Assembly: GCA_041740995.1 (NCBI GenBank)
Contig: JBGSKY010000060.1
Span: 1 to 11,911, forward strand
Length of the DNA: 11,911 nucleotides
Source of the DNA: JBGSKY01 sp041740995
GTDB lineage: Bacteria > Planctomycetota > Planctomycetia > Pirellulales > Pirellulaceae
Direction: 5' to 3'
Shown here: positions 1 to 7,367 of the stretch, piece after piece
Layout of the letters: each line of letters starts with the position of its first letter
How positions within the stretch are numbered: position 1 is the first letter of the stretch
Translations under genes and position numbers: made by a program
The notes under the pieces: generated by a model
Database searches by the model: none
Told to the model about the DNA's origin: nothing
Seen by the model: only the letters and a program-made list of their open reading frames with translations

Positions 1-459
1 CAATCGGTTTACAACTCTGACAGTTGGAAGACTTCGCCCGGCGAAAATCAGTATCGGCGAGCGATCTACACCTACTGGAAGCGGACCAGTCCCTATCCAA
101 GTTTCGTGACTTTTGATGCACCATCGCGAGAGGGGTGTGCGGCTCGACGAACGCTGACCAATACTCCGCTGCAAGCCTTGGTGACGCTGAACGATCCTGT
201 TTACGTCGATTGTGGAAAGGCCCTGGCCACGATGGCGATGGAGCTTGAGAATGCTCGCAATGAAACCGCAGACGTTGAAAGAATGATCGATGTGATGGTG
301 CGGGCGGTCACTAACGAACCGATGGCTGAAATGGATGCAATCGTGCTTCGAAGCCTCTACGATCAGCTCCGTGGTTCGAAAGAAGTGTCGATTGATGTCG
401 AAGCATTGGCGATTATTGGAAATACACTCTTGAACTGGGAGCGTTCGCTTACCAAATGA
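1..459 (+). CDS. DUF1553 (PSD1) domain protein, 3' end only
   Basis: The frame is open from base 1 and ends at TGA 457-459, so only the last 152 residues of a much longer protein are present. The visible part shows the typical DUF1553 C-terminal signature: RRAIYTYWKRTSPYPSF at about residues 19-35, then FDAPSRE (38-44) and RRTLTNTPLQALVTLNDP (49-66). In planctomycetes full-length members usually carry an N-terminal cytochrome-c-like PSCyt1 domain, DUF1549 and then DUF1553, and are exported. Their biochemical role is not established, though they are often found near sulfatases and carbohydrate catabolism genes. The stop overlaps the ATG of the DUF1501 gene (ATGA, 456-459), which points to translational coupling. 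The tail after residue 70 is poorly conserved and helical-looking. Family assignment is firm; function is unknown. Confidence 0.93.
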   Translation, partial: QSVYNSDSWKTSPGENQYRRAIYTYWKRTSPYPSFVTFDAPSREGCAARRTLTNTPLQALVTLNDPVYVDCGKALATMAMELENARNETADVERMIDVMVRAVTNEPMAEMDAIVLRSLYDQLRGSKEVSIDVEALAIIGNTLLNWERSLTK

Positions 460-1913
460 ACCAATCAATAAGCCAAGACTTGATTCAGCGAATGTTGCAT
501 GGTGTGACGCGGAGGCATTTCCTTCGCGATTGTTCGCTTGGATTGGCGGGCATGGCCATGGCATCGGACTTCGGCGTCGATTCGATAGCTCGGGCTGCAA
601 CGGAAAATTTAGCTTTGCCCGCCAAGGCCAAGCGGGTCATTTTTCTGCACATGTCCGGTGCGCCGAGTCAGTTGGAGTTGTTCGACTACAAACCCGATTT
701 GAAAAGACTTGATGGTCAAGACTGTCCCGAGAGTTTCCTTGCTGGTAAACGTTTCGCCTTCATTCAAGGCGTCCCAAAGATGCTCGGACCACAATTCGAA
801 TTCGAACAAGTTGGTCAGTCGGGGGCGTGGGTTTCTGATCGATTGCCGCAATTTAAAACCGTCGCGGATGAAGTTTGTTTTGTAAAGTCAATGCAGACAA
901 CGCAGTTCAATCACGCGCCGGCTGAATTGTTGTTACATACCGGCAATGCAAATGTCGGTTCGGGTTCGTTTGGAGCTTGGTCGCTTTACGGTCTAGGCAG
1001 CGAAAACAAGAATTTGCCTGGATTTATTGTTTTGGTTTCCGGTGGCAAGGTTCCATCGGCGGGCAAAAGCGTTTGGGGTTCGGGATTTTTACCATCGATC
1101 TATCAAGGAGTTCAATGTCGCTCCAAAGGCGATCCGGTTTTGTATTTGTCCAATCCGGAAGGCGTGACCAGCCAGAAACGTCGCATGGCCCTGGACGCTT
1201 TAGAGCATTTAAATCAGTCCGTTTTTGATCAAGTTGGCGATCCCGAAACGCTCGCTCGCATTGCTCAGTACGAGATGGCTTTCCAGATGCAGACCGCTGC
1301 ATCCGAAGCATTCGATCTGAAACAAGAAACCGCCGCGACGCACGAAGCTTACGGAACCGAGCCAGGAAAAGAATCGTTTGCCAACAACTGCTTACTGGCG
1401 CGACGATTAGCCGAGCGTGATGTTCGATTTATCCAGTTGTTTCATTGGGGTTGGGATTCACACGGTGCCAGCGGCGAGGAAGCGCTCAACGTTGGATTCA
1501 GCGACCGATGCCGCGAAGTCGATCAGCCGATGACAGCGTTACTGAAGGATTTGAAGCAGCGCGGTTTGCTTGACGATACTTTAGTCGTTTGGGGCGGCGA
1601 ATTTGGACGCACCCCGATGCGGGAGAACCGCGGTGGTCGCGAGATGAAATTCATTGGCCGCGATCACAACCCGAGTGCCTTTACGATGTGGTTCGCTGGC
1701 GGAGGCGTAAAGACTGGTTCTACCATTGGTGCAACTGATGAGATTGGCTATCAAGCGATCGAGGAACCAGTCAGTCCGCACGACTTGCACGCCACGCTGC
1801 TGCAATTAATGGGCATTGATCACAAGAGCTTAACCTTCATGAGCCAAGGCCTCCCACAGCGGCTTTCTAACGTCACCAAATCCTCGCACATTATCAAAGC
1901 AATGATTGCTTGA
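456..1913 (+). CDS. DUF1501 family protein, Tat-exported, alkaline-phosphatase-like fold
   Basis: This is a complete 485-residue protein, within the usual DUF1501 length. Residues 18-24 (TRRHFLR) followed by the hydrophobic stretch CSLGLAGMAMA form a twin-arginine signal, so the protein is probably exported folded to the periplasm. Family landmarks include HMSGAPSQLELFDYKP near the mature N-terminus, a middle HWGWDSHG, GGEFGRTP at 380-387, then GRDHNPSAF and WFAGGGVKTG. DUF1501 belongs to the alkaline phosphatase/sulfatase-like superfamily, and the Asp/His residues in these motifs are candidate metal ligands; the true substrate is unknown. The start is fixed by the Tat signal and by the 4-nt ATGA overlap with the DUF1553 gene. 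GGGAG at 437-441 is a possible, rather distant ribosome site. The pair is a standard planctomycete operon. Confidence 0.95.
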   Translation: MNQSISQDLIQRMLHGVTRRHFLRDCSLGLAGMAMASDFGVDSIARAATENLALPAKAKRVIFLHMSGAPSQLELFDYKPDLKRLDGQDCPESFLAGKRFAFIQGVPKMLGPQFEFEQVGQSGAWVSDRLPQFKTVADEVCFVKSMQTTQFNHAPAELLLHTGNANVGSGSFGAWSLYGLGSENKNLPGFIVLVSGGKVPSAGKSVWGSGFLPSIYQGVQCRSKGDPVLYLSNPEGVTSQKRRMALDALEHLNQSVFDQVGDPETLARIAQYEMAFQMQTAASEAFDLKQETAATHEAYGTEPGKESFANNCLLARRLAERDVRFIQLFHWGWDSHGASGEEALNVGFSDRCREVDQPMTALLKDLKQRGLLDDTLVVWGGEFGRTPMRENRGGREMKFIGRDHNPSAFTMWFAGGGVKTGSTIGATDEIGYQAIEEPVSPHDLHATLLQLMGIDHKSLTFMSQGLPQRLSNVTKSSHIIKAMIA

Positions 1914-2191
1914 TGGTCGCTTTGAATTAAGCGGCAAAATTCATGCAGCGCTTACTCTATTGGTTGATACAACCCAACAAAGACAGTGCAGCCGCTAAAA
2001 GGATGCGTCAGGACTCACATGTTTTGCTAGCCAATCTAGTGCAATCCGATTTTGATCTGGACAGCGGTAAGTGAAAATACGTAGTTTCGGTGGACGGAAG
2101 GCCAGAGGTTTTTCGTTTCTGCATTGCAATCCAAACTGATGGCATGCCATGCAGGTCCATCCAACTGATTTTAAAAGGACTGACCATTCCA
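1914..2191. other. Spacer between DUF1501 and GT4 genes
   Basis: This 278-nt spacer holds one possible short ORF (1943-2074, listed separately). It also has a 12-bp perfect palindrome, ATGGCATGCCAT, at 2139-2150, and a purine-rich AAAAGGA at 2173-2179 that could serve the GT4 start at 2192. I see no stem-loop with a T-tract that would be a convincing terminator for the DUF1501 operon, and no clear sigma-70 promoter. Confidence 0.5.
1943..2074 (+). CDS. Possible small protein, 43 aa, unrecognised
   Basis: ATG 1943 to TGA 2072-2074 encodes 43 residues beginning MQRLLYWLIQP and ending DFDLDSGK. The composition looks protein-like: a short hydrophobic start, a basic middle (KRMRQD) and an acidic end. 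It occupies nearly half of an otherwise empty spacer and lies 29 nt after the DUF1501 stop. No good ribosome site precedes it, only an A-rich stretch, which is not decisive in planctomycetes. It has no recognisable domain. It could equally be chance; a 43-codon frame in a 278-nt spacer is not rare. Confidence 0.25.
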   Translation: MQRLLYWLIQPNKDSAAAKRMRQDSHVLLANLVQSDFDLDSGK

Positions 2192-3325
2192 ATGCCAGCC
2201 GCTCCTATGCGTATCGCACTGATGTCATCCCAACCGGACTGGGGCGGCGGCGAGCAATATTTATGGTCGTTAGGCAATGGTTTGCAGCAGCGTGGGCACC
2301 ATGTCATGTGGGTCGCGCCGCCGTCGAGTATGCTGAGTGAGCGGATCGAATCACAGAATCAAAGTCTCTTCAAAATTGCCGGACGCAAACCCTCGCCGCT
2401 TGCGATGTTGCAACTTCGTAAAGAACTTTTAAAAGAGCGGATTCAAGTTTTACATGCCAATGATTCTCACGCGGTTCTGTGGGGCTCGATCTCAGCGATA
2501 GCGACGACGAACATCCGTCGTATCGGCATGAAGCATACGGTGTTTCCAATTCGGTCAAGCGTGAAATACAACTGGTGTTTAGATCGATTGGTTTGTGTTT
2601 CCAGGGCCGTTCGCGAATTATGTTTGGAAGCAGGTATTGCTCCAGAGCGTTTGGAAGTCATCCACGGCGGGATCCATCCACCAACGTACGATCGACTTCA
2701 CGAGCGATCAGCGGCTTGCAAGAAATTAGAGCTTGATCCCGGTGTACCGCTATTCTCCGCAGTAGGAAGCTTGATTTCTTGCAAAGGTTTTGACTCGCTC
2801 GTCAAAGCCGCTTCTGTATTGCGGCACCGCATCCCAGAATTTTGTATCGTTTTGTGTGGCGAAGGGCCGATGCGTGGGGAACTCGAACACCTGATTCGCC
2901 AGTACGCTTTAGAACGCCACGTGAGATTGCTTGGCTTCCAAGAAGACCCCAACGCGTGGATTGCCGCGTCCGACGTTTTCGTTCATCCGACCCGTTCTGA
3001 AGGCTTGTCGTTGGTGACCATTGCCGCGCAAATGCTTGGGACACCAGTCGTAGCCACCGAAGTTGGCGGGCTTCGCGAAGTCATGAGATGCGCTGAAACT
3101 TCGCGACCGCTGGGCTGGATTCACGCAACCGATTGTCCTCGAGAACTGGCGGACTTGCTTGAGCAATCGCTGTGTCAAATTGCTAAGCGGCGAACGTTTA
3201 CCCGAGAAGCGTTCAAATCCGCCACGGAACGATTCCATGTCCAACAAATGATCAGTCAATTTGAAACGCTCTACGGCACATTGATCAACGAAAGATCGAC
3301 CAGCGAACTGCCAAACGCCGCGTAA
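2192..3325 (+). CDS. GT4-family glycosyltransferase (GT-B fold)
   Basis: This 377-residue protein has the two Rossmann-like domains of a GT-B enzyme. The N-terminal acceptor domain starts MRIALMSSQPDWGGGEQY, with the glycine-rich loop typical of GT4, and contains HANDSHAVLWG. The C-terminal donor domain shows VIHGGI, AVGSLISCKGFDSLVKA (K198), VLCGEGPMRGEL, VRLLGF and FVHPTRSEGLSL, then GTPVVATEVGGLREV. It would transfer a sugar from an activated nucleotide donor to a glycan or lipid acceptor in the cytoplasm; substrates cannot be told. The second glutamate of the EX7E motif is Ala (E270, A278). I chose ATG 2192 because AAAAGGA ends 12 nt upstream and the protein core begins 5 residues later; an ATG at 2090 would add 34 unconserved residues. 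ATG 2207 is also possible. A short secreted ORF follows after 31 nt. Confidence 0.9.
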   Translation: MPAAPMRIALMSSQPDWGGGEQYLWSLGNGLQQRGHHVMWVAPPSSMLSERIESQNQSLFKIAGRKPSPLAMLQLRKELLKERIQVLHANDSHAVLWGSISAIATTNIRRIGMKHTVFPIRSSVKYNWCLDRLVCVSRAVRELCLEAGIAPERLEVIHGGIHPPTYDRLHERSAACKKLELDPGVPLFSAVGSLISCKGFDSLVKAASVLRHRIPEFCIVLCGEGPMRGELEHLIRQYALERHVRLLGFQEDPNAWIAASDVFVHPTRSEGLSLVTIAAQMLGTPVVATEVGGLREVMRCAETSRPLGWIHATDCPRELADLLEQSLCQIAKRRTFTREAFKSATERFHVQQMISQFETLYGTLINERSTSELPNAA

Positions 3326-3356
3326 TTTTCTGGGCCAGGAACGCCGAATCTTTCGA

Positions 3357-3578
3357 ATGCAGAGAAACTCAATGACACGCCATTGTCGCATCCTACTATC
3401 TGCATTCTGTATCGTTACTGCGGTGACAAGTAGTGCATTCGGCCAAGTCAGAAAGTACACGCAGTCATTTGAAAAAGATCGTCAGAACGATTCAAAAGTC
3501 GTTGAACTGCTTCAGCGATTGCAGACTTCCAATTCAAAACTAAATACCGAAGATCTTCTGAATCAGCTTAACCATTAG
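3357..3578 (+). CDS. Small secreted protein or N-terminal half of a TAG-split gene
   Basis: This is a 73-codon frame, or 68 codons if it starts at ATG 3372. From the second Met there is a clear Sec signal peptide: basic MTRHCR, hydrophobic ILLSAFCIVTAVTSS, and an AFG|Q-like cleavage site. The mature part would be only about 44 residues: polar, charged and probably helical, ending in LLQRLQTS and LLNQLNH. ATG 3372 gives the better signal peptide; neither start has a strong ribosome site (a weak GAGA lies before 3372). The gene begins 31 nt after the GT4 stop and may be co-transcribed. The TAG at 3576-3578 is followed in the same frame by a further 109 sense codons to 3905, so this may be the front of one interrupted gene. 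No family recognised. Confidence 0.6.
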   Translation: MQRNSMTRHCRILLSAFCIVTAVTSSAFGQVRKYTQSFEKDRQNDSKVVELLQRLQTSNSKLNTEDLLNQLNH

Positions 3579-3605
3579 GGTACGGTTGGAACCACCACAT
3601 CGATA

Positions 3606-3905
3606 TTGCCTAGAGCCACATTCATTATAAAAGACGACGTCATCGTGATGAAAGTCTTTTGGGACAAAGACGATGAATCGATGTCGCAAGAGCGCATGGA
3701 AACCGAGGGAATGAATCACTGCCTTGGTGTCGCCGACGCGATCATGAACGCATGGAACAAAGATCGGAACTGTCGATTGGTGAGGTTTGCTGGAATTGAA
3801 CTTTTAGCGTTCCCTTTGGACTATGCTGCAGGGAAACTGCCGGAAGACGGCTCGCGAAAATTGAAAGTCGTCGCTAGTCCCGAAGTCGTTATCCTGATCG
3901 AATAA
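3606..3905 (+). CDS. Small hypothetical protein or C-terminal half of a TAG-split gene
   Basis: This frame runs from TTG 3606 to TAA 3903-3905 and gives 99 residues. It alternates predicted strand and helix: TFIIKDDVIVMKVFW (strand), MNHCLGVADAIMNAW (helix), CRLVRFAGIELLAF (strand) and LKVVASPEVVILIE (strand). That is consistent with one compact alpha/beta domain. The first ATG (3648) falls inside the first predicted strand, so a start there would cut the fold. TTG 3606 has only a distant GGA upstream. The frame is continuous with the upstream signal-peptide ORF apart from TAG 3576-3578, so the two may encode one exported protein of about 176 residues. It lies tail to tail against the lactonase gene with no intervening base. 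I do not recognise the domain. Confidence 0.55.
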   Translation: MPRATFIIKDDVIVMKVFWDKDDESMSQERMETEGMNHCLGVADAIMNAWNKDRNCRLVRFAGIELLAFPLDYAAGKLPEDGSRKLKVVASPEVVILIE

Positions 3906-5063
3906 TTACTCTTCGAAGAATTTGATGCAAGCTGGCGAAGGAATCGAAACCAATTCGCCGATGGGGCTAAGAGTCCCGTTTTGGAGATCCAGCCGCAGAT
4001 TCTGAATTGAGTTGCTGCTCTGGTTTTCGGCCAGTATAAATTGGCCGCTGGGGTCAATCCGAAAGTTGCGCGGTGTCTTTCCGTTAGTCGAGCAATGGCC
4101 AGCTAACTCAAGTGTTCCGTCTTTGTCAGTGACGCGGAAGCTGGCGATCGAATCGTGACCTCGATTCGATCCAAAAACGAATTTGCCAGTTGGATGTACA
4201 AGGATTTCTGCTGTCGTGTTGGCAATCTCAGAATCAGCCGGGAGAGTCGTGATGATTTGTATAATCTTCATACCAGCGGTTTGATTTTGCCAAGCAACAG
4301 TTGCAATTGTCGATGTTAGCTCATTAATCACATAGAGCGTGCTCAAGTTGGGATGGAAGGTCAGGTGCCGCGGGCCCGAGCCGGCAGGCAATTTGAGGTC
4401 GCTGTCAGGACTTGGTTTCAATCGATGATTCGCTCGATCAATTTCATAGACTTTGACTAAGTCGATTCCTAAGTCTGGAACCAGAAGCCACCGGTCTGAC
4501 GGATCAACCACTGCGCAGTGTGCGTGCGGTTCCCTTTGTCGAGCGGTGTTGACACTGCTTCCAGAATGCTGGACCACGTCGCTGGCGGCTTGTAATGCCC
4601 CGTCTTGTGCCAGAGGAAACATGCTCACCGAACCGTCGCCGTAATTGGCTACAAAAGCGTGCGTACCCTCGGCATCGACGCTGACATAACACGGACCGCG
4701 ACCGCCCGAAGACTGGCTAGTTAACTGTTCAAGCTTGAATGGATTGCCAGTCGCTTGAAATGAAACAACTACGGACCCATCTTCGCCTCCACCTTCGGCG
4801 ACGCAATACCAAACATCGAGCTTAGGATGATGAGCGAAGAACGAAGCGTTTTTGACTTTGGCCACCAGCGACGGAGGACTGATCACGCCGCGGCTGGAGT
4901 CTAAGCTGCTAAGATACAAACCGTCGCCATATCCGCCGATCAAAAACGGGTATGGTCGATCGGCTTTTGGTGCTTGCGACAAAGCAAAGCTTTGTTGGCC
5001 GAGAAGCAGAGCGAGACATCCGAAGAATAAGCCGTAGGATGAGAGAAGGTTTTTGAAGCTCAT
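3906..5063 (-). CDS. Exported lactonase-family beta-propeller (6-phosphogluconolactonase-like)
   Basis: This 385-residue protein matches the Pgl/YbhE-type lactonase family (PF10282, seven-bladed propeller) in length and motifs: YVSVDAEGTHAFVANYGDGSV (about 126-146), REPHAHCAVVDPSDRWLLVPDLGIDLVKVY (177-206), GSGPRHLTFHP (228-238) and GKTPRNFRIDPSGQFILAENQSSNSI (328-353). Cytoplasmic relatives hydrolyse 6-phosphogluconolactone in the pentose phosphate pathway. This copy has an N-terminal signal peptide (hydrophobic YGLFFGCLALLLG, then QQSFALSQA), so it should act outside the cytoplasm and its substrate is probably a different sugar lactone. Exported members are common in planctomycetes and acidobacteria. 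The start ATG (5061-5063) has no clear ribosome site. It is divergent from the asparagine synthase gene, and its stop abuts the stop of the plus-strand small ORF. Confidence 0.88.
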   Translation of the reverse strand: MSFKNLLSSYGLFFGCLALLLGQQSFALSQAPKADRPYPFLIGGYGDGLYLSSLDSSRGVISPPSLVAKVKNASFFAHHPKLDVWYCVAEGGGEDGSVVVSFQATGNPFKLEQLTSQSSGGRGPCYVSVDAEGTHAFVANYGDGSVSMFPLAQDGALQAASDVVQHSGSSVNTARQREPHAHCAVVDPSDRWLLVPDLGIDLVKVYEIDRANHRLKPSPDSDLKLPAGSGPRHLTFHPNLSTLYVINELTSTIATVAWQNQTAGMKIIQIITTLPADSEIANTTAEILVHPTGKFVFGSNRGHDSIASFRVTDKDGTLELAGHCSTNGKTPRNFRIDPSGQFILAENQSSNSIQNLRLDLQNGTLSPIGELVSIPSPACIKFFEE

Positions 5064-5277
5064 AATTTCGTTCAGTAAGTTTCGATGAATAAAAATTGGG
5101 CAAGCGGAAAACGCAATATTTATAGCCTCATTGCGAATCGCTCAATATTGTGTCAGATTCTAACAAGCTATGAACAGTGGCGAGCCGCCGATGCGTGACG
5201 GAACTGTTTGATTAGCGCAGAGTAACGAAATGCAGACTCTTAGCGTCTCGCGATTCATTGTAATTTAAAGCAGATTC
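5064..5277. promoter_or_regulatory. Divergent intergenic region of lactonase and asnB-like genes
   Basis: This 214-nt region must hold the promoters for both flanking genes. For the minus-strand lactonase, a possible sigma-70-like pair is TTGAGC (plus 5140-5145) and TATAAA (plus 5119-5124), with a short 15-nt spacer, 56 nt before its start. Arms CAATATT (5114-5120) and AATATTG (5144-5150) bracket this element and might be an operator. For the plus-strand gene I see no convincing promoter; the AT-rich TTGTAATTTAAA just before its ATG is not decisive. All assignments here are by eye. Confidence 0.3.
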
Positions 5278-7212
5278 ATGTGCGGGATAGCCGGTGGAAT
5301 TTGGTTTGCACCTGAATGGTCGATAAGCCCAAGGCTTTTGGATCAGATGACCGATTCGCTGATCCATCGTGGACCAGACGATCGCGGCATCTTTCGAAGT
5401 GATTATTCAACTGATAGGTATAATAATTGCCAGCCAGCCGGTGTTGGGCTGGGCTTCCGCCGGCTCTCGATCATTGACTTGCAAGGCGGTCATCAACCGT
5501 TGGGAAACGAAGACGGCACGATTCAAGTCGTCTTCAATGGCGAAATCTACAACTATCGTGAATTGCATCAGCGGTTAGAAGGATCAGGGCATCGATTTGC
5601 GACCGACTCCGATACCGAAACGATCGTTCATTTATACGAAGATCTCGGGACCGATTGTTTTGCCCAACTGAACGGCTTCTTTTCGATTGCTATTTGGGAC
5701 TCGCGATTTCAGCGATTGGTTATTGCTCGCGATCGGGTTGGTAAAAAGCCCTTTTACTATGCTGCGCAAGGTGATGGCGGGCCAAACATCAAGCGGTTCA
5801 GTTTCGCTAGTGAGCTAAAAAGTTTGGTTCACATACCAAACATCAACTTGGAACTCGACGCCAATGCAATTGATCACTACCTGACATACCAATACGTTCC
5901 TCATCCATGGTCGATTTATCAAGGCATTCGCAAACTGCAACCAGGGCATTTTGCAACGATAGAAAATCATCATTTCAGCGAACAAGCTTATTGGAACGTG
6001 GACTGGTCAAAAACTAATGATCTGAGCGAGTCGCAAACTGTCGAAGCAGTCCGTTCGACGTTGATCGACAGCGTTCGACTACGACTGCGCAGCGACGTTC
6101 CGCTAGGTGCATTTTTGTCTGGTGGAATCGATTCGTCTCTGATTGTCGCGATTGCTCAACGCGAGTTGAAGACGCCGGTTAAGACATTTGCGATCGGATT
6201 CAGCGAGTCTGATTTTGATGAAACAAAATATGCTCAGATGGTCGCCGATCACATTGGGACAGAACATCGTCGCTTTGAAGTGACCCCCGATGCGATAAGT
6301 ATTCTCGACAAACTAATCTATCACTATGACGAACCTTTTAGCGATTCGTCGGCCATCCCAACTTGGTATCTTTGTGAAGAAACTCGCAAGCATGTAACCG
6401 TTGCGATAAGCGGTGACGGGGGAGACGAGTTGTTTGCTGGATATGATCGATACCGTGCATTGACGCTCTCTCAACGCTTTAGGAATTTCGTGCCAGCAAG
6501 TACGATTTTGAAGTCAGGAATCCTTTCTCTGTTTCGTGATCGTGGCAACCAACGATCGTTCACTCGTCGCTTGAAGAGGTTTTGCGAAGCGATCGACCAA
6601 CCGGCGCCGCAACGGTATTTAAATTGGCTCCAGATTTTCGGCGAACGGCAACGCAGTGAAATGTATCAAGAGGCATTCTTGCAGGAACTACAGCCCGAGG
6701 ATCCCTTTAACTTTCTTGCAGCGGCTTGGAACCGAATCGGCGATCGTGGGTTAATTAATCAGTCGTCGTTGGCCGACTTGCAAACCTATTTGCCGTGCGA
6801 TTTGATGACCAAAGTCGATATCGCTTCGATGGCTCATTCTCTAGAGGCAAGGCAGCCGTTTCTCGATTACCGATTGATGGAGTTATGTATAGGTACGCCA
6901 GGCGAATGGAAGATGCGAGGCGGTCGAGGCAAGCAGTTGCTGCGAAAAGCGTTTGGCGATTGGCTGCCCGAAACGATTTGGAATCGACCAAAGATGGGTT
7001 TTGGCGTGCCAATTGCTAAGTGGTTTAGAAACGAATTGCAACCGAAGTTACGTGAGACACTATTGAGTGATGAGACACGAATCCACAGTATTTTTCGACC
7101 GGAAGCGATCGCAAAACTTGTAGAATCGCATGTCTCAGGAGCGTCAAATGAAGGGTACCGGCTTTGGAATTTGTTTGTCCTGGAGTTATGGATCCGCAAG
7201 TGGAAAGGGTAA
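5278..7212 (+). CDS. asnB: Asparagine synthase, glutamine-hydrolysing (AsnB type)
   Basis: This 644-residue two-domain enzyme hydrolyses glutamine and passes the ammonia to an adenylated carboxylate, classically aspartate to asparagine with ATP, in the cytoplasm. The start is fixed because the class II amidotransferase nucleophile must be Cys2 after Met removal (MCGIAGG). Other glutaminase motifs are HRGPDDRG (30-37), RRLSIIDL (61-68), NGEIYNY (87-93) and SDTE (111-114). The synthetase domain has the ATP PP-loop SGGIDSS at 281-287, SGDGGDELFAGYDRY from 378, and SMAHSLEARQPFLD and KMGFGVP further on. It is longer than E. coli AsnB (about 554) but matches the 600-650 residue class common outside enterics. 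Similar enzymes sit in polysaccharide or natural-product loci, amidating sugars or peptides. The nearby GT4 gene makes that possible but not shown. No clear ribosome site. Confidence 0.93.
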   Translation: MCGIAGGIWFAPEWSISPRLLDQMTDSLIHRGPDDRGIFRSDYSTDRYNNCQPAGVGLGFRRLSIIDLQGGHQPLGNEDGTIQVVFNGEIYNYRELHQRLEGSGHRFATDSDTETIVHLYEDLGTDCFAQLNGFFSIAIWDSRFQRLVIARDRVGKKPFYYAAQGDGGPNIKRFSFASELKSLVHIPNINLELDANAIDHYLTYQYVPHPWSIYQGIRKLQPGHFATIENHHFSEQAYWNVDWSKTNDLSESQTVEAVRSTLIDSVRLRLRSDVPLGAFLSGGIDSSLIVAIAQRELKTPVKTFAIGFSESDFDETKYAQMVADHIGTEHRRFEVTPDAISILDKLIYHYDEPFSDSSAIPTWYLCEETRKHVTVAISGDGGDELFAGYDRYRALTLSQRFRNFVPASTILKSGILSLFRDRGNQRSFTRRLKRFCEAIDQPAPQRYLNWLQIFGERQRSEMYQEAFLQELQPEDPFNFLAAAWNRIGDRGLINQSSLADLQTYLPCDLMTKVDIASMAHSLEARQPFLDYRLMELCIGTPGEWKMRGGRGKQLLRKAFGDWLPETIWNRPKMGFGVPIAKWFRNELQPKLRETLLSDETRIHSIFRPEAIAKLVESHVSGASNEGYRLWNLFVLELWIRKWKG

Positions 7213-7220
7213 GCCAAGCT

Positions 7221-7236
7221 ATTCGGTTTACCGAAT
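7221..7236. terminator. Hairpin just after asnB, possible terminator
   Basis: The sequence ATTCGGTTTACCGAAT pairs as a 6-bp stem with a TTTA loop (or 7-bp arms around TT). It begins 9 nt after the asnB stop, where a terminator is expected. No T-run follows on the plus strand, so it is not a canonical intrinsic terminator; it could be a Rho-associated structure or mRNA-end stabiliser. Confidence 0.35.
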
Positions 7237-7367
7237 CTAGTGAAAGTGAAAGCAGGGCATCGCAATTGATAAAGCAGTCCAGTTTTGTTTGTTCGCTTTG
7301 ATAATTTTATTGGTAAATGGTATTCTGGTACAAAGTATTCGTTACAACAGGGAAATGCCGACTAGAT

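Noticed and set aside
2139..2150. 12-bp perfect palindrome ATGGCATGCCAT upstream of the GT4 gene
   Set aside because: About three 12-bp palindromes are expected by chance in a window this size, and no promoter is visible next to it.
2090..2191. Upstream ATG 2090 as the GT4 start
   Set aside because: It would add 34 residues that do not resemble a GT-B N-terminus; ATG 2192 has AAAAGGA upstream and starts just before the conserved MRIALMSS.
2909..3460. 183-codon minus-strand reading frame opposite the GT4 gene
   Set aside because: It is antisense to a well-supported glycosyltransferase and its translation has no recognisable motif; the GT4 motifs explain this stretch.
6867..7265. 132-codon minus-strand frame over the asnB 3' end
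   Set aside because: It is antisense to conserved asparagine synthase motifs and has low-complexity, non-domain-like composition.
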